Shown in pieces: positions 24,923 to 37,914 of a DNA stretch of 64,000 nucleotides. The DNA comes from Galbula dea. Taxonomy: Eukaryota > Chordata > Aves > Piciformes > Galbulidae. The notes beneath the pieces were generated by a model, which was not told the origin of the DNA, ran no database searches, and saw only the letters and a list, made by a program, of their open reading frames with translations. Position 1 is the first letter of the stretch. Each line of letters opens with the position of its first letter. The position numbers and the translations under genes are program-made. The stretch covers positions 434,001 to 498,000 of the forward strand of contig VWZX01006702.1 of NCBI GenBank assembly GCA_013399015.1. The letters run 5' to 3'.

Positions 24923-27900
24923 CCCCCTAACTTTACAAGAAAAGCAAGGTAGGATTTTGGCAGAATCCTATTGTAAAGCATGTATTTCTTCTTTTTCTTC
25001 CCCTCTCCCCACCACTCCCCCAACAAATCCCTGAGGTCAACATTGTAATAAACAGCAGGAAAGACCCAATTTTCTGCACCTGTGGCCTTGTTTGTCTATA
25101 TATTTCTATAGGTGAATGGGCACTGGGGACACAGAAAGGAAGTGAATTCAATGGATTGGGTTAAAAATCTCAGCATGCTAATCAGCAGGCACTCAGGTGG
25201 AATAGCTTTAAAAGTCTGTTGAAATAGGCCCAGAGTGGAACAGGGTGTGGAGCTACAATGCATACAGCTTGGGGGGGGGGTTGAATACAAAAACATGGCC
25301 TTGTTAAGAATCAGACTGTAGACAAGTAGCTTGTTACTCAGGTCACAAACTCCTGCACCTGAAGTCTCTTACAGAGAGAAGAATGATTTTGGATTTAATC
25401 TCTTTTTTTTTCATCCCATGAAAATTTTAACAGTGACAAAAGCTACTGGACTAGCAGCCCCAGAAAAATAGGTGCTTTTTAGTTCTGGTTTGTTTTTGCT
25501 TTCCAGAGTTAGGACTGTCTCAGGCACTGTGACCTTCTTCACCTGCTCTTCTCCCTGGGAAGGCTGCATGGGAAGTAACCAGTGCCTGGCCTCTGTGGTG
25601 AGACAGCCAGCAAGGCCACTGTGTCAGTACCAGTGACACTAACAGCCTTAGGGATACCCAGAGGGTAGGAAATGTCAGCTGAACCCCTGCCCCTTACATA
25701 GGCTGCTGTCTTGAAGCCCAGGAAGCCCATGCTCTGCCCCTGACCAGCTCCTTCTGTAATCCAAAGCTACAAGAAGCAGCAGGAAATTACATTTTGGTGC
25801 TAACTCCAGAGTGACACTAGTCAAGCAAGGAAGACAAAAGCTTTCCAGAGAGATTATGTACAAGAAAACTACCAGGAGGAAGTAAATGTTGGTTGTTAAC
25901 AACCTAGACTAGACTGGACCCCAAGCAGTGTCAGGAGACTATGAAGGAGGTGCAGGCATGGAAGCCTGCAAGGGCTCTGCTTACTGACTGGAAGGTGGAG
26001 GCAGGAGGAGGTGGGCATTTCCTCTTCACACCACATCTACCTTTACCTCTAAGCCATAGGTGTTTGGGAACCCAGATTAGCCTAGCAGAGCATCTGCCCT
26101 GCTAACCCCAACTTGAGCTCAGTCATCTGTCTCTGATGGCAGATGGAGAGGAATGAAATATTTTCTAGTGCAGTGTTGCTCTGAGCTCTCTATACTAATA
26201 TACACATTTTTTTCCCCCAAGAAGACACTACTTTATGTGTAAAAGCTTCATGTGCCAAGAGCTGCACAAATCCTCTCATTTGGTCTGACTCAAGTTTTAA
26301 AGTGTCCAAGGGGAGTGATTTGTATAGCCCAAATACTGCCAGAATTGACCTTCTCCTGGTATTTCAGTTCCTGCCTGGTGGATGTGCTATGAATAGAGCA
26401 GATCTGGGGCTGTTATGGGTCCCTGGAGCTTTTGAAAAAGCTAGTTAAAAAAGGTAAACACAAATGCAAAAGCCAAACTGTTTGACTTTATTTGGGTTTA
26501 CCACTGGGTTATTTTGGGCTCTGTTGTTTATTCAAGTCCCTCCTGAAAGTGGTAGTATCCACCCATCTGAATACAGGCTCACTAGTGCTGCAGAGGAGCA
26601 AATTCAGGCCCTGGTGGAGCACTTTTGGTGTTTTAATTTATCTGCAGTGTGAACAATTTAGCCTGAGCAGAAAAAAGCCTCCCTGATTTAATCTTTTTTC
26701 CTGATGCTGCTCTCCTGAGGTCAAGTGGAGCTGCAGCAAGGATCCATACTGTCTGGTTCCCTTTTTTCCAAGGGGTGAAGAAGTGTGTGGAAGAAATCTT
26801 TGCTGTCAAAGGACACTAAGGCTCTAGACAAGATACTAGTGGTAGAGGGGAAAGAATTCCAAATGGAGAAACCAAAAGCAACTGAATAAAAACCGATCAG
26901 GCCAAAGTTCAATGTAAAGTATGGACAAAGAGTCCCAAGTGTTCAGATCAGATTCAAGGAGGTGGGGAGAAGCATGAGTTAATTGCATGAAGAGTTTGTT
27001 TGCTTTTTGACCAAAATGCCACTTAAGGCACAGTCTAATGTCTCCTCATAATTAGCCTCAGCAGTTTGGCTGAACACATGGGTTCAGGGTCATATATGTG
27101 TACTTAATCTCCAATGCAAATACTCAGCCACCTATATGTTTATTCAACCCTCTGTTGACTCTGCTGATCAATTTTAAAGCCTGAATGCTGGCTAATAGCA
27201 CTGTAAATAACTCAGAGGCAGCTGTTTATTTACTCATGAGTATTTGTGAAGTATTTTTACAAAAACAGAGGCATAGGATTAGCTTTCTATTGCTTCCTTG
27301 ATACCAGAAAGAGATACCACCCAGCTGAGTTTGTGTTTAGCAGGAACCATCCTGTCTGCTCTAACTGGTTAGTCAAACATTCTTCTTGGATTGACAAGCA
27401 CCTGTGTCCTGACTAAGACCCTTTCCCAGACCTAACATATAGCCTTGGGCATATTGTTTCCTCTAAAGATGAGGCAATCATCAGTTGGTCAACACCACAG
27501 TTTGCCCACCTGTAGGTTGAAGACAGCTTTTGGCTATGAGCTAGCCATGGGTACCAGCTTTAAACTTGCAAAACACATCACTCCATACAGAGTCTTGGCA
27601 TGTGTGAACAGACTGAGTAGGTTGGAGTCAATCAACTGGTCAGCAAAAATAAGAGAAAAACCAAAGACATCTCTATTTATAGATCAACCTCTTTATTTAA
27701 CTAGGAGGAGCCTGGTAAAATAGTCCTGCATTAATTCTGAAGTGGACCAAATAGAAGCCTACTTGACATTTTTCCCCATGCCATCTGACTGCTTGCTCTA
27801 TCTCACCAGAGCAGATACATCCTCACACCTTGCTTAGCCCAGATTTCTCTCCAGCACAGTCAGCTCTGACAGCACAGAACACCTGTATTATCTCCAGTAC

Positions 27901-28486
27901 TTCAGCAGCTGCCAACAATAACAGTAAGCAGCTGGATGTCAGAAAAGCCCAAATCTATGATGGTGTGACACATTGCATTGCCTTTGCAGCAGTAAAGTTC
28001 CTGGTGGATCAGCAGAAACAGCATCCAGAGCTTGTTAGATCTGTGAAAGATGTTTGAGGTTGCTTTTGACTTGCAACATTTTATGGTTGTTATTGATGAC
28101 TTCAGTTGTTCTAGTGGTAAATTTGGTTTATAGCACATGGTATGACTTATGGCACTGTGTTCCTAGAGCCTTCTTAATAAGCTTCTCTCCATGCTTTGCA
28201 GGTATTAATTGCTTAAGTCTATGTAGTAGTTTAGGGAAATTGCAGGGACCACTTCACTCGTTGCTGAGAAGTAGCTGCCAGGGAAGTGACTCTACAAAGC
28301 TGTTTGGCAGTGCATAGCAACACTAATCAATAGCAGAAGACAGGACATTGGTGTATTTCTTCCACCTGCTGAAAAGAGAAAGTGCTGTTCTTCAGCCTGG
28401 TGTTATTGTACACATTCACTGAGATGGGGGAGGTGGATTTTTGTTTCATTTTTTATCACCATGCTTTTGAGTTATGTTTATCCTAA
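24923..28486. other. Unique non-coding DNA; poly-G run and A/T-rich segment
   Basis: A run of 10 G lies at 25271-25280. The segment at about 27040-27250 is A/T-rich with TAATTAG and TGATCAATTTTAAA words and could be a conserved non-coding element, but this is untested. A + open frame at about 27830-28057 gives a protein-like peptide (containing TSAAANNNSKQLDV and VKFLVDQQKQHPELV) but lacks CpG retention and a downstream donor; it is not called as a gene. Confidence 0.45.
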
Positions 28487-28553
28487 CCCCCCCCCCCAAA
28501 CAAACAAATACCAAAAAAAACCCCAAAAAACCCAAACCAAAACACCAAAAACC
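28487..28553. repeat. Poly-C run with A/C-rich low-complexity tract
   Basis: Eleven consecutive C (28487-28497) are followed by an A/C-only tract with 'aaacaaacaaa' and repeated 'ccaaaa' words. Confidence 0.9.
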
Positions 28554-28965
28554 TCAGCTTTTTAGGTCAGGACTTTTAAAGCCATCTTCAGTCTCTATCA
28601 GAACTAATTTCAGACTTCGTAGTTCAAGGCTTTTGATCCAACACTAAGTAAATTCCTCTGGAAGGAATTCACAGAGTGAACTAGTGAACTTGCCCTCACT
28701 TCATGAATTTTGCTTTTCTTCATTTGTGTAAATCGAATCAGAGCAGATCTGAAATTCTGATCTAGCTTCAAAGTCTCCTAGGCTTAAAGGCAGGCTCGTG
28801 CCAGGGTTTCATTTCTCAAAGGAATAGCTTTACAGTACTAAGGTTTGATGCTAATTTGTTACTTGTTTGGGGAGTTCTGGAGATTTGGTTTATGGGGTTT
28901 TGCAACACTATTTTCAGTTCCTGAAAAAAATATTAGGGAGGAAGAGGAGCTATGAACTCTTTAAC
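28554..28965. other. Unique non-coding DNA, nothing recognised
   Basis: Ordinary CpG-poor sequence between the A/C-rich tract and the CR1 tail. No coding frame or element was recognised. Confidence 0.5.
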
Positions 28966-29116
28966 ATGGTTGTGGAAGCCTCATCCCTGGAAGATTTGAA
29001 GACAAGACTTGATGGGGTCCTGGGCAACCTGATCTAGTGGATGGTGTCCCTGGCAGGCAGGGGGTTGGAACTAGATGGTCTTTAAGGTCCCTTCCAACTC
29101 TGACGATTCTATGATG
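28966..29116 (+). mobile_element. CR1 LINE, 3' end only
   Basis: About 150 bp of the CR1 3' terminus: 'gttgtggaagcctcatccc', then 'ggcaacctgatctagtgg', 'gggggttggaactagatgg', 'ggtcccttccaactctg' and a terminal ATTCTATGAT. The body 5' of this is missing (truncation). The 'ccaactctg' block is shared with the copy at 59129-59320, so the two probably belong to related subfamilies. Confidence 0.95.
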
Positions 29117-29160
29117 AATATTGCACTGCTGCTTCAGTATCTTTAGGGCTCAGCTTGCAA

Positions 29161-29340
29161 AGAGCCGAGGTCAAGAAATTAGAGTGCTAAACCCAATTTC
29201 TTCAGTAGGTGGCGCTATTCCCTCTGCCACTCCGCAGGCAGGAACCCCGCACGGTGCTGCGGGGCGCAGGCGATGCAGGGCGAGGAACCCCGAGGGTTGT
29301 GATCACTGAAGCCCACTCTTTACCCGCCCCAGCACTGGTA
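29161..29340. promoter_or_regulatory. GC-rich CpG patch, possible orphan CpG element
   Basis: Eleven CpGs in 180 bp, with the GC-rich core at about 29225-29300 ('tgctgcggggcgcagg'). This is the most GC-rich stretch in the window. It begins only 45 bp after a CR1 tail and contains a CTCF-like site at its 5' edge. Open frames cross it on both strands, as expected for GC-rich DNA with few stops, and none has a recognisable domain. A small unmethylated regulatory element, a weak promoter, or an unrecognised GC-rich repeat are all possible. Confidence 0.45.
29201..29219 (+). promoter_or_regulatory. CTCF-like binding site
   Basis: The word TCAGTAGGTGGCGCT agrees with the vertebrate CTCF core (CCASYAGRKGGCRSY) at all positions except the first C. 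It lies at the edge of the CpG patch. Motif match only; occupancy is not known. Confidence 0.5.
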
Positions 29341-31491
29341 GTTGCTGGTTCTTGTAGTCTGATCAGAAGACAAAACCGCAGCCTACCTTCCCTCACTCTC
29401 TAAATGGATGAGGTGTTTTTGCCTGGTGGGCTGGGTTTGTTAAAGGTGGGAGTCCTGAGATTCTGCCCTCCGAGTATCCCATATTTATGTGGTGCTATTT
29501 TAATAGCTGCTCTGTTCCAGCCCAGGAAGGCTGCAAAATGATAGGCCAAGTACCTCCCTCCTACACAGACCAAGTCATTCTTCATCTCTAACTTGCAAAA
29601 GGCATAGTTTAACTTAGTGCAATGGTAATTACAATGATTTAAAAGCAAGTCCAGGAAAGGCTCATTTTTACCATGAAACAAATAATATTCTGTTAGAAAT
29701 ATACAGTCATATACCTGCCATCTGTTCCCAAAATACATGCATATGCAACTGCAGTTTGGTCACTTCTCATAGCTGGGAAGCAATATAAAATAATATATTG
29801 TTGTAATGATTATTTACATGTGGCTTCACTTTACACTGTAATGGAACCTTGGATTCATTTCTTTAGGATAACTGTAGAAGTAACATTTTTTTTCTTGCAT
29901 AGTGTATTGATTTGCTTGGCTAAGCTTCTGTCTTGCTCTGGGGATAACAGACAAGCACAACTGCAGGGCAAGGTTTGTAGAGGATTCCTGTTTTCACTGA
30001 GCATATTTGGAAGGAGAATCCTCCAAGTCAGATGTCTATGTGATATGGCTGCAAATCTAAAGCATCTCTGTGGCATCCAGTGATAATTCTGCCAGCCACA
30101 AATAAGCACTTGCAGCAGGTATGTTGTGTTTCAGGGGAAGGATATTTTTTAGGAGGTATCTAAAGAGTTTCTCAGGGAATTCCCAGATAAAGAGATCCAG
30201 CCTTATTTAAAACCTGGGCAGATCCTGGGCTTGAATCTAGTTCCATGGGCTTTAACTGAAATCCCTTTTGCTTTTCATTCCCTGTCATTCATCTGGAATG
30301 CAAATTTAATGCTATATTTGTGTGTTGGGGCAGCACCAGAAGTAGTTAGGAGTCAAGAGCATCAAAGCAGATTTTCTGTAAATCCCATCTCCCTTTGCCA
30401 AGCACTGCTAGGGCCATCTTCTGTCCTTAATATTCTGCCCATGAACATTCCTGGGTATTTACCACATAAGGCTAAGAATAGTTCAGCCATTTAAGGGCCT
30501 AAGCTTACACACAGAGCCTGTTATGAGTAAAGGATTACTGGGCTGGACCACTGTTGAAACATTCTAGCAGTCCATGTTTATCAATAATAAGGTAATAAAA
30601 CAGCACTATCTGATTTCAGCTTTCTTACCTTAGCAAAATATTAGTTCTTTGTCAAGCTGAGGTTTTGTTCCCATGCACAAGGAAACAGAGGTTTGTGTAA
30701 TTACCAGCTCTCTGTTAGGCTTGGTGATGGTACTTAACCATAAATCAAATATTTGTGTGTTTTCTTAATCTAGCTTATCCCTGTTCAGACAATGACTGAG
30801 GGCACAATCAATATGATACAACCAAAACCAGTCAATAAAAAGAGAAATTAATTCAGCAAAAGCCCTAAATCTCTACAGAGAATTTGCAAATCCATTTGTA
30901 AGTCCAAGCCTCTTGTGACATGTTCCTGTGTCCCTGAAGATACTAAATCAGTCTCCAGTGTTTTTCTGCCAGATATCTGGGTTCATGACAGGAAGCACTT
31001 GAAGAGTTGCTGTCTGCCTGCACTGTCACCAGGGCTGTGTCTTTTCACTGCTACCATGTCACTGCAGCCTCCTTTCCCAGTAGATCACAGACCATTTGCA
31101 ATGTCCTGATGGTGATGGTGACACTGCAGCTACTTTCTCCTTTGCTGTCCTGAAGCCTAACCCACTCCAAAGTGTGGGATTTAAAAATGGACACATTTAG
31201 AAGAGGCTGGATGAAGGGAAAAGGGAGAGAGGTTTCTCTGCTTTCTGCTAGGTCTTCTGGTGTTGAAGCATGCAGAGCTCATGTTGGAAACATTCCTCAG
31301 CACTCATCAGAGCTTTGCCCTACCTTTGTTTTGAGGAGAACAGATTCTTGTGTTGACAGCATGATTCAGGAACAGAGAAGGGGAAAATGGTGAATGTTTG
31401 TACCATACCAGCCTGGTTATCTGTGTTTCCTGGCTGAGGAGCATGTTCATAACTAAGTGTAAACAGAAGTATCTAAGTAAGTGCTGCAAAA
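29341..31491. other. Unique non-coding DNA, nothing recognised
   Basis: No gene or transposon recognised. Short A/T-rich stretches occur around 29780-29820. Confidence 0.5.
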
Positions 31492-31560
31492 GAGTGGTTT
31501 TCAGCTTGTGATCTGTGGCTCCAGAGATGGTTTATAAGATGGCCACAGGAGCTAGTGGTG
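31492..31560 (+). mobile_element. Possible hAT/Charlie-like DNA transposon end
   Basis: 'agtggttttcagcttgtga' followed by 'tctgtggctcc' resembles the terminal region of Charlie-type hAT elements (CAGTGGTTYTCAACYTGTGG family). It also loosely resembles the reverse complement of the relic at 42729-42823 in this window. The rest of the element is not recognisable. Old and uncertain. Confidence 0.28.
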
Positions 31561-33600
31561 AATAGGAAGCTTAAATTCCTCACCCAGAAGCCCACACCTA
31601 TAGCAAAATAAAAATATAGTGGTCCAGGTACAGGTGAAGTTTGGAAACCTTCACCCAAAGAGAGGCGTGGAACTAGAAGGGAGGCACAGTCAAGCAGACT
31701 GCAAGAGACTGGCTGTGAAGGGAGCATGGGTGTATCTCTTGGCAGGCTGACATACAGTGCCACTGGCTTTAGAAGAGCAAGCCCAAATGCTGGATGCTTG
31801 CTAAGGAGCAGCCACATTGATGAGATTTGCATGGGCTCATTTGTGCTGCTGAGAAAGACTGTGCCTTAGACAGGGCTTTGCCTTGGCTCAACTGCTTCTG
31901 GGGTGAACGGAAAATAACTTCAGGCTTGCCATGTAGAGTTCCCTCCAAAGGAAAGGTGGAATAAACTACTAACCTGTGCAGAATCCAGGTAAGGTAGATG
32001 TACAGAAAGGAAGGGCACAGCAGGGTGAAAAGGCTTTTTCAAGAGTTCCAGCACAGGTAAGTAGTAGAGTGGGAAGCAGGGAGTAAGGCAAAACAAAACT
32101 GTGCATTGAAATGTAGCAGTCAACATCATATGACCAGTTCCCATCAGCCTAAAGCTGTGTTTTCATCCACATCTCAAGCCCATTTGCTACATCAAATGAG
32201 TCAAGAAAAGGAGGCAAAATGTTTACCTCAGCATTACATACTAAAGTTTATTTCAGGGGAAAAAAACTCCAAACCAACAACAAAGAAAACATGAACTTAT
32301 TGAACTATTTTAATGACATGTTATTAGTAAATTATTCTTACTGTGGCTAATTTAGCTGATAAAAAATTACTTCCTGTGAAATTAAAAAGAAAAAACCATG
32401 TTTACAAAATGTTTACATCTTACAGTTTCTTTTGAAGTCAGCACATTTTTAGCTCTTTATTTGGGTGAGAACAGAGCTTTTCATATGACAAGCGATCCAG
32501 CTAATTTTTTCCAGCAGACTGTGCAGTATTTCCACAGTTAAGAAGCTCTCAGTTTCTCTCTCAGTGCATAGAGGAAAGTAGGGACTGTGTGTCTCTTCAG
32601 CAGAGCTCAAGCTGGGCTAGGAAGGGGCATCTGCAGCAGGCAGTTCAGGCTGTATAGGACAGGAGTGACTCTCCTGCCTTCTCTCCTCTCTGAAAATAAA
32701 GGGAATTAGGCACATAAGTGCTTCAAGTTATGCAGTATTAGTCAGGCCTGGTATGCTCTCTCAGTCCTTAAACTAACACCCCCAACACATACACATGTGG
32801 GAGGCTCACAGGGACTTGATGTTGTCCTACAATGCTCCTGTGTGTCTACATTTGGTCAAGCAAGCAGCACTACAGCAGCTGACTACTTCATTTTTTTTCA
32901 CAGCAGCATTCCTAGGTAGATCTCAGAGAGCAGGGTCTAGCCTAGGGGGAGAGTAGCAACACTACAGAGGTCTCTACACCAGGGAAGAGGGCAAGTTTCC
33001 CAAGCCAGCAGCCTTGGCCAACTGTCTTGCACTGAGTGTGTACAGACTTTGGTGAGTTAACTAAAAGCCACGGCTGTGCAGTGCTCTAGTGTTAAGCAGT
33101 CAGATAATGCCAGCATAAAAACCAATCTAGACACCTCAGACCCTCTGAAAGCTTCCCTTTCTCTGCCAGGGGCTGGAGATGTGTTAGGGGTTGTGTTTGG
33201 TCTGACTAAACCAGACACAGTTTTGCCTGATACCCACCTAAAGCTGGTGTGACAGTGTCCTCACAGAGACTGCAGTCCACAGGTGGTATGCTCCACCACC
33301 CAGGGTCTCAGCAGAATAGGACTGTGCCACAGGGCTCTGTCAGGAGCAAAAGGAGTCATTTCATGCTGGCCAGTCTCTGAGGTTACCCTGTACAGAGTGA
33401 CCTGAAATGTTCTTAGAGGACTCTGCTGGCTCCCTACCCTGAGGCCAGCCATATCAACAGCACCAAAAGATCAAACACAGCAAGTAACTGATCTGCCCTC
33501 TGTGTATCAAAGCTCACTATTTCCACTGAAGCAGAGTGGGTTTGTGGAGTGGGACTCAGGAATTTTGGCAGAAATTATGTGCTGTCACAGCCACCATACC
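31561..33600. other. Unique non-coding DNA, nothing recognised
   Basis: No coding frame or element I can support. An A/T-rich segment at about 32270-32470 has homeobox-type core words only. Confidence 0.5.
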
Positions 33601-33638
33601 TGAGTGAGTGTGTGTATGTGTGTGTATATATATATATA
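33601..33638. repeat. Compound TG/TA microsatellite
   Basis: A TGAG/TG stretch passes into 'tgtgtgtatatatatatata'. It is short, interrupted once, and likely to vary in length. Confidence 0.9.
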
Positions 33639-35590
33639 AGGTTAAAAAAAGACATTTGAGATGAGGTCCCAGGAGCTTTGGTCTCCAGTGCTGGTTTTCC
33701 TGACAAGATGCTGTGGTGTCTCAGCTTCCTTATGGGTTAAAGGAAGAGCTCCATAAGAGCAGAGAGCTTGTTTCCAGGTTTCTGGCCATCCAGAGTTTTG
33801 CCATAGAGGAAATGCTGTGTGTTTCTTTCTTTAGCATGCTGGGAACGAGATGTAGAGGGAGATTGCACAAGGTCTGATAGAAGTCTCTAAGGGAGTCTGG
33901 GAGCTCACTGTAGCTGGACAGCAGACCTGAAGGCTGAGGGATAATGCTGTTCAGCTGGCCATCCCTAGGAAAGAGCTGGCCATGTTCTTGGATATGAGAC
34001 CCTTCTGCATGTAGAATCAAGGTGCACATCTGGGAGACCAGGCTGGAGAGGAGTACTGAGAAAGGTGCAGTGACTGCTTGGTGGCACCAATGTTCTACCT
34101 GTGTTCTGTCTTGGGGGACTTTATCTCTGTCTTCCCATTTCTGAACTCATCTCAGGTTGCCCAGTGTGCCAAAAAAGTTTCTTCCAGTCCCACTGTAAGC
34201 CTCTTGCAGTTCCTTTCCTTCACCTGCCTTTCACCCCATGGCACCCCCTGCCAGAGGGAAGTGGAAACACGGAGGAGGTGATTTTGTGGCAGGACAGGGC
34301 AGCATTTGCAAGAGATGACAGCTTCTGTGACAGACACTGCGAGGAGGGTGCCCTAACAGGTGACTGTTCACAATGTGATACTTCAGCAGCTGCTTCAGTG
34401 GTGACTGTGAGCTGTCAGTGGGCATGGCTTTAGGGGACTTTCATCACCATCTGTCACTCCTTTCATGGTATGGTGTGCATGTCTTGCCACCTTCCCCCTG
34501 CCACCCCATGCCTGCCCACTGCATACACACACACACTTTGAGCAGCTCAGACATGTGGCACTGAGTCAGCCATACTGGGTCTGACTGCAGGGGACAGTGG
34601 CTAGATAGGGTGGCTCAGGTAGCCCAGAGTTATGGCATAGGAGTAGAAACCAAAATATCATTGTACTAAGGTGGGAACTGTGGTCTGGCCTCAGCTCCCT
34701 CTTTATGGATGTCTCTGCCATCCTAAGGTGGGTTGGAAAGCCCCTAAAGGGCAATTCACTGGATATAAGCTTCTTGTCACTCCAAGTTCAGGTCAATCAG
34801 AAGTTTTTATGTTCTCTTTTAAGGTGAAAGGACTTTTTTCCTAAGGCTAAACAGCTTTTCAGAGGCTAATGTCATCCTTCAGGACTAAGGAACTGAGAGC
34901 TAACTGTGGACTCATTCAACAGTAGAGGGTGTTTGCCCTGGTCTTCTGCAAGGAAAAGTAGCCTAAGGGTTCCTCTTTGCTTATACTTCGTGCTAAAGGA
35001 GGAAAGAAGAAAACACACACAGAGCCATTTTTTGCATAAAAGTATTTGTTTATGTGTTCATAGACACACCCCAAGGCTTAATATCTTGCCCTTGCCAAGG
35101 AACATATGTTATTTCAGCCTGACACATTTTAATTGCAAAATCCAGGATGTTCTTTTCCCTGGTTGAAAACAGGAGAAAAGTCCAAGGGAGCTGCAGCAGT
35201 CGTAAACCCCGTGGCTCCCTTCCATCAGTCATCTGTGGCCATGCCACGAGCACACGTGGTTGGAAATCAAAGCCTTCTTCAGCCTTGGAGAAAACACCCC
35301 AGAAAGTAATGAGATCTGGTTTGCCATGCCTTGACTTTCAACTGGTGGAGGTTTTAATGCCTGGAAGCTTAATGCTGTGCATTATGCTGTTATCTGCATT
35401 ACCTGGGGGGGGTTGGAGGGAGAGTTTGTGGCTGAGAGTAAACTTCACTCTAGCAATCTCTTTTTTTTTCCCTTTTCTTTTTTTTCTTGCTCTCCTCTTA
35501 TGTGTTCTTCTGATTGGTCATTTGATTACAGTGAATCCCCAAAGGCTCATGGATTAAAAACAAAGGCTGGTTTGTAAGTGAACTTGCTGT
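33639..35590. other. Unique non-coding DNA; pyrimidine tract at 35458-35500
   Basis: No recognisable gene. A C/T tract lies at 35458-35500. The interval at about 35147-35310 has five CpGs and is crossed by a + open frame (35147-35557), but that frame runs on through the pyrimidine tract and shows no domain. Confidence 0.45.
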
Positions 35591-35830
35591 TGATGGATTA
35601 GGGCAGTGTGCCGGCTGTAACCAGAGCCACAATACAAGTTCATTCATTTGGAGAGCAGCTCTCGACTCGCATTACACTCCCTGACTCGCTCTTTACCATC
35701 CAGCCAGAGAAACTTTACACCTCCACGATTTTATCACAGCCTCAGCTCACCAACAATGTGTGTCATGCTGTGAAAAATATAACTATAAATCCAAGGCCTA
35801 CATATGGTGGAGCAGTAACCTTCCCAGAGA
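35591..35830. other. CpG-retaining unclassified segment
   Basis: Contains 'tctcgactcgcattacac' and 'ctgactcgctctttacc', with six CpGs between 35610 and 35735. Two + frames are open together (one spans 35608-35940, 110 codons), so neither is favoured. No good splice donor (GTRAGT-type) was seen. Could be a conserved regulatory element or a diverged exon; not resolved. Confidence 0.35.
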
Positions 35831-37914
35831 CCCTGTTTTTGGAGGCTGAGGCTGAGCAGATTTGTTTGTGTGTGAGTCGTATGTGTGCTGCATGTACACA
35901 TGTGACAGTCATAACAGAGTGCTCCTGGCTACTGAGCTGACAGGTCACAGGATGAGCCAAAAAGGTTCACTTTGGAGCACAAGGCCACCTTGGGGATATT
36001 CAGACCAGTAGACACCTTTCAGATCTTTACTTTAAAGCCAAACACCTTCAAGGGTGATATACTTTTGTGCCTTTTGTTAGGAGGAAAAGCAAAGCACACC
36101 CACATCTCTGGGGTGGGAAGAAGAGAACTTTCACCCCCTGGGTTTTTTTTATCTCCCTCACTCTCTTTGGCTCACGTGCCACTCTGAGCATTCCCAATCC
36201 TTGGAGAGTGTGATCTTTAAGAGCTGTCATTACACTTCTCAAGTTAGAAAGGAAGATAAGAAAGAGAACAACTGGTTTTAATCATGACAGATTGCAAGTC
36301 CTGGAAAATCTTTCCAGAAGTTACTCCCAAGAGCTGATGTTTTCTGAAGACCCTTCTCCTTTCAGCACATGTGTGTGTGTGTTCACACAGCCCCAGAGAC
36401 CCTCACCTCCAGATCTCTCTGCTTGCCAACCTCTGTCCCTAGCAGACAGGAAGACTAAACCACATTGTACTTCTGTAAATTATGCATGATCAACTCTTGC
36501 TTTTATGGAAGAAAGCCAGGACTAGGAATGCAATAGCCCAGCAATGCAAAGCCCCAAAGAAAAGTAGTCACTCCAAAACTGTGCTGTGCATATGGTGGTT
36601 CTATCTGAGGAAGGAAACCTTCTCCAAGGCCCATTTCTAGTTAGTGATCCTGATGATCTAGGCAAGTCTCATCTGCTTCTTTTGCCTAGAATTAGGTAGT
36701 GGCAGCAACCTTACAGACAAGCTTCTCCAGGTTTTACTTCTAGGAGCTAATATAAAATCCTATATACAGAATATCCTTTGGGTATTTCAAAGGGAAAAGC
36801 AAGGTGCAGAAGGAGCAGTTGACTCAGGAAAGTGGAAATCTGTGGCAGAAGGAGTTGTGAAACAACCTTTATACAAATTCAGCTTTTTTTCTGCTGCTGG
36901 AGCATGACTCTGCTGTGAGGCTAAGGTGATTCTTGCTCTTCCCCTGAGGGGGTGATTTGCACCAGCTATGAGTTTAGCCATGCAAGAAAAAGCCAGCAAA
37001 ATTCAGGGAAGCTCTAATGTTCTGAATGACTGCTGTTTCTAGGCTTTCCCCAGCACTGCCTTCCATTCCTCTTCTCTCATGCATCAGTCCTGTCTTGGAA
37101 GAACAAGACAGACCAAGCACTACCTGCACAATCATCAGACAGCCTTAGCTGTCACTAAGACTTTTGTGCTTTAATTCTTTGAAACTTTACAGCACTTTCT
37201 TCCTCCTTCCTTTTTAAGTTTCTAGCAGACATGGAAACAAGACACAAAACAAGGTCTAAAGAACAGCTTAGGAAATAATTTTAGCCAACAACCAACCCCT
37301 CTGTGTTTGGTTGCCTTTTCTTTACAAGAATAGATGCATTTGGATTAACTGTCAAAATTCCATGGAAGAACCTTTTCTGCTTTTGTCATCCACAACTTGA
37401 CAGGAGGTTGACTGTTGGGAAATTATTTAGCTTTTTTAATTAGAAGGGAAAGGGGGGGAGTGGAGGAGGTGTTTTCATTTTTATCATTAGGATTTTACAG
37501 AAAAATAATGTCTTGCCTTGCTGCAAGCTCAACTGAATTATTTCAAACAGATAAAGTTATGCTGAGACAGCAGAGTGAACCAGAGTTTCTTGTGCTGCAA
37601 AGACATAGGGATTGAAATATCTTCCTTTTATCTGCCTTGATAACCCAACTGTGGAGCAGTTTTATGGAGCAGACAGGGGAATCTCCCCTCCCTGTGTTTT
37701 GAGCTTAGTTTTAGGTGACTCAAATTTAACAACATTTTTTATCAGCAGCTTCAAGCATTCACAATGGAGCCAGTTTGAACATTACAGCAATCTACAATAT
37801 TTGGGCTTGTCTCTGCTGAGAAATGGACTGCAACCATGGGTCATATAGTAAGAATTAAAACAAGGGGGAAAGAGAAAGCATAGTGCATGTTTGGAGAGCT
37901 TGAGAATGAATGGA
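35831..37914. other. Unique non-coding DNA, nothing recognised
   Basis: A short (GT)5 lies at 36371-36381. No gene or clear transposon. Confidence 0.5.

Noticed and set aside
24820..25026. Lysine/arginine/glutamate-rich open frame
   Set aside because: A direct translation of the 13-bp pyrimidine minisatellite on the opposite strand.
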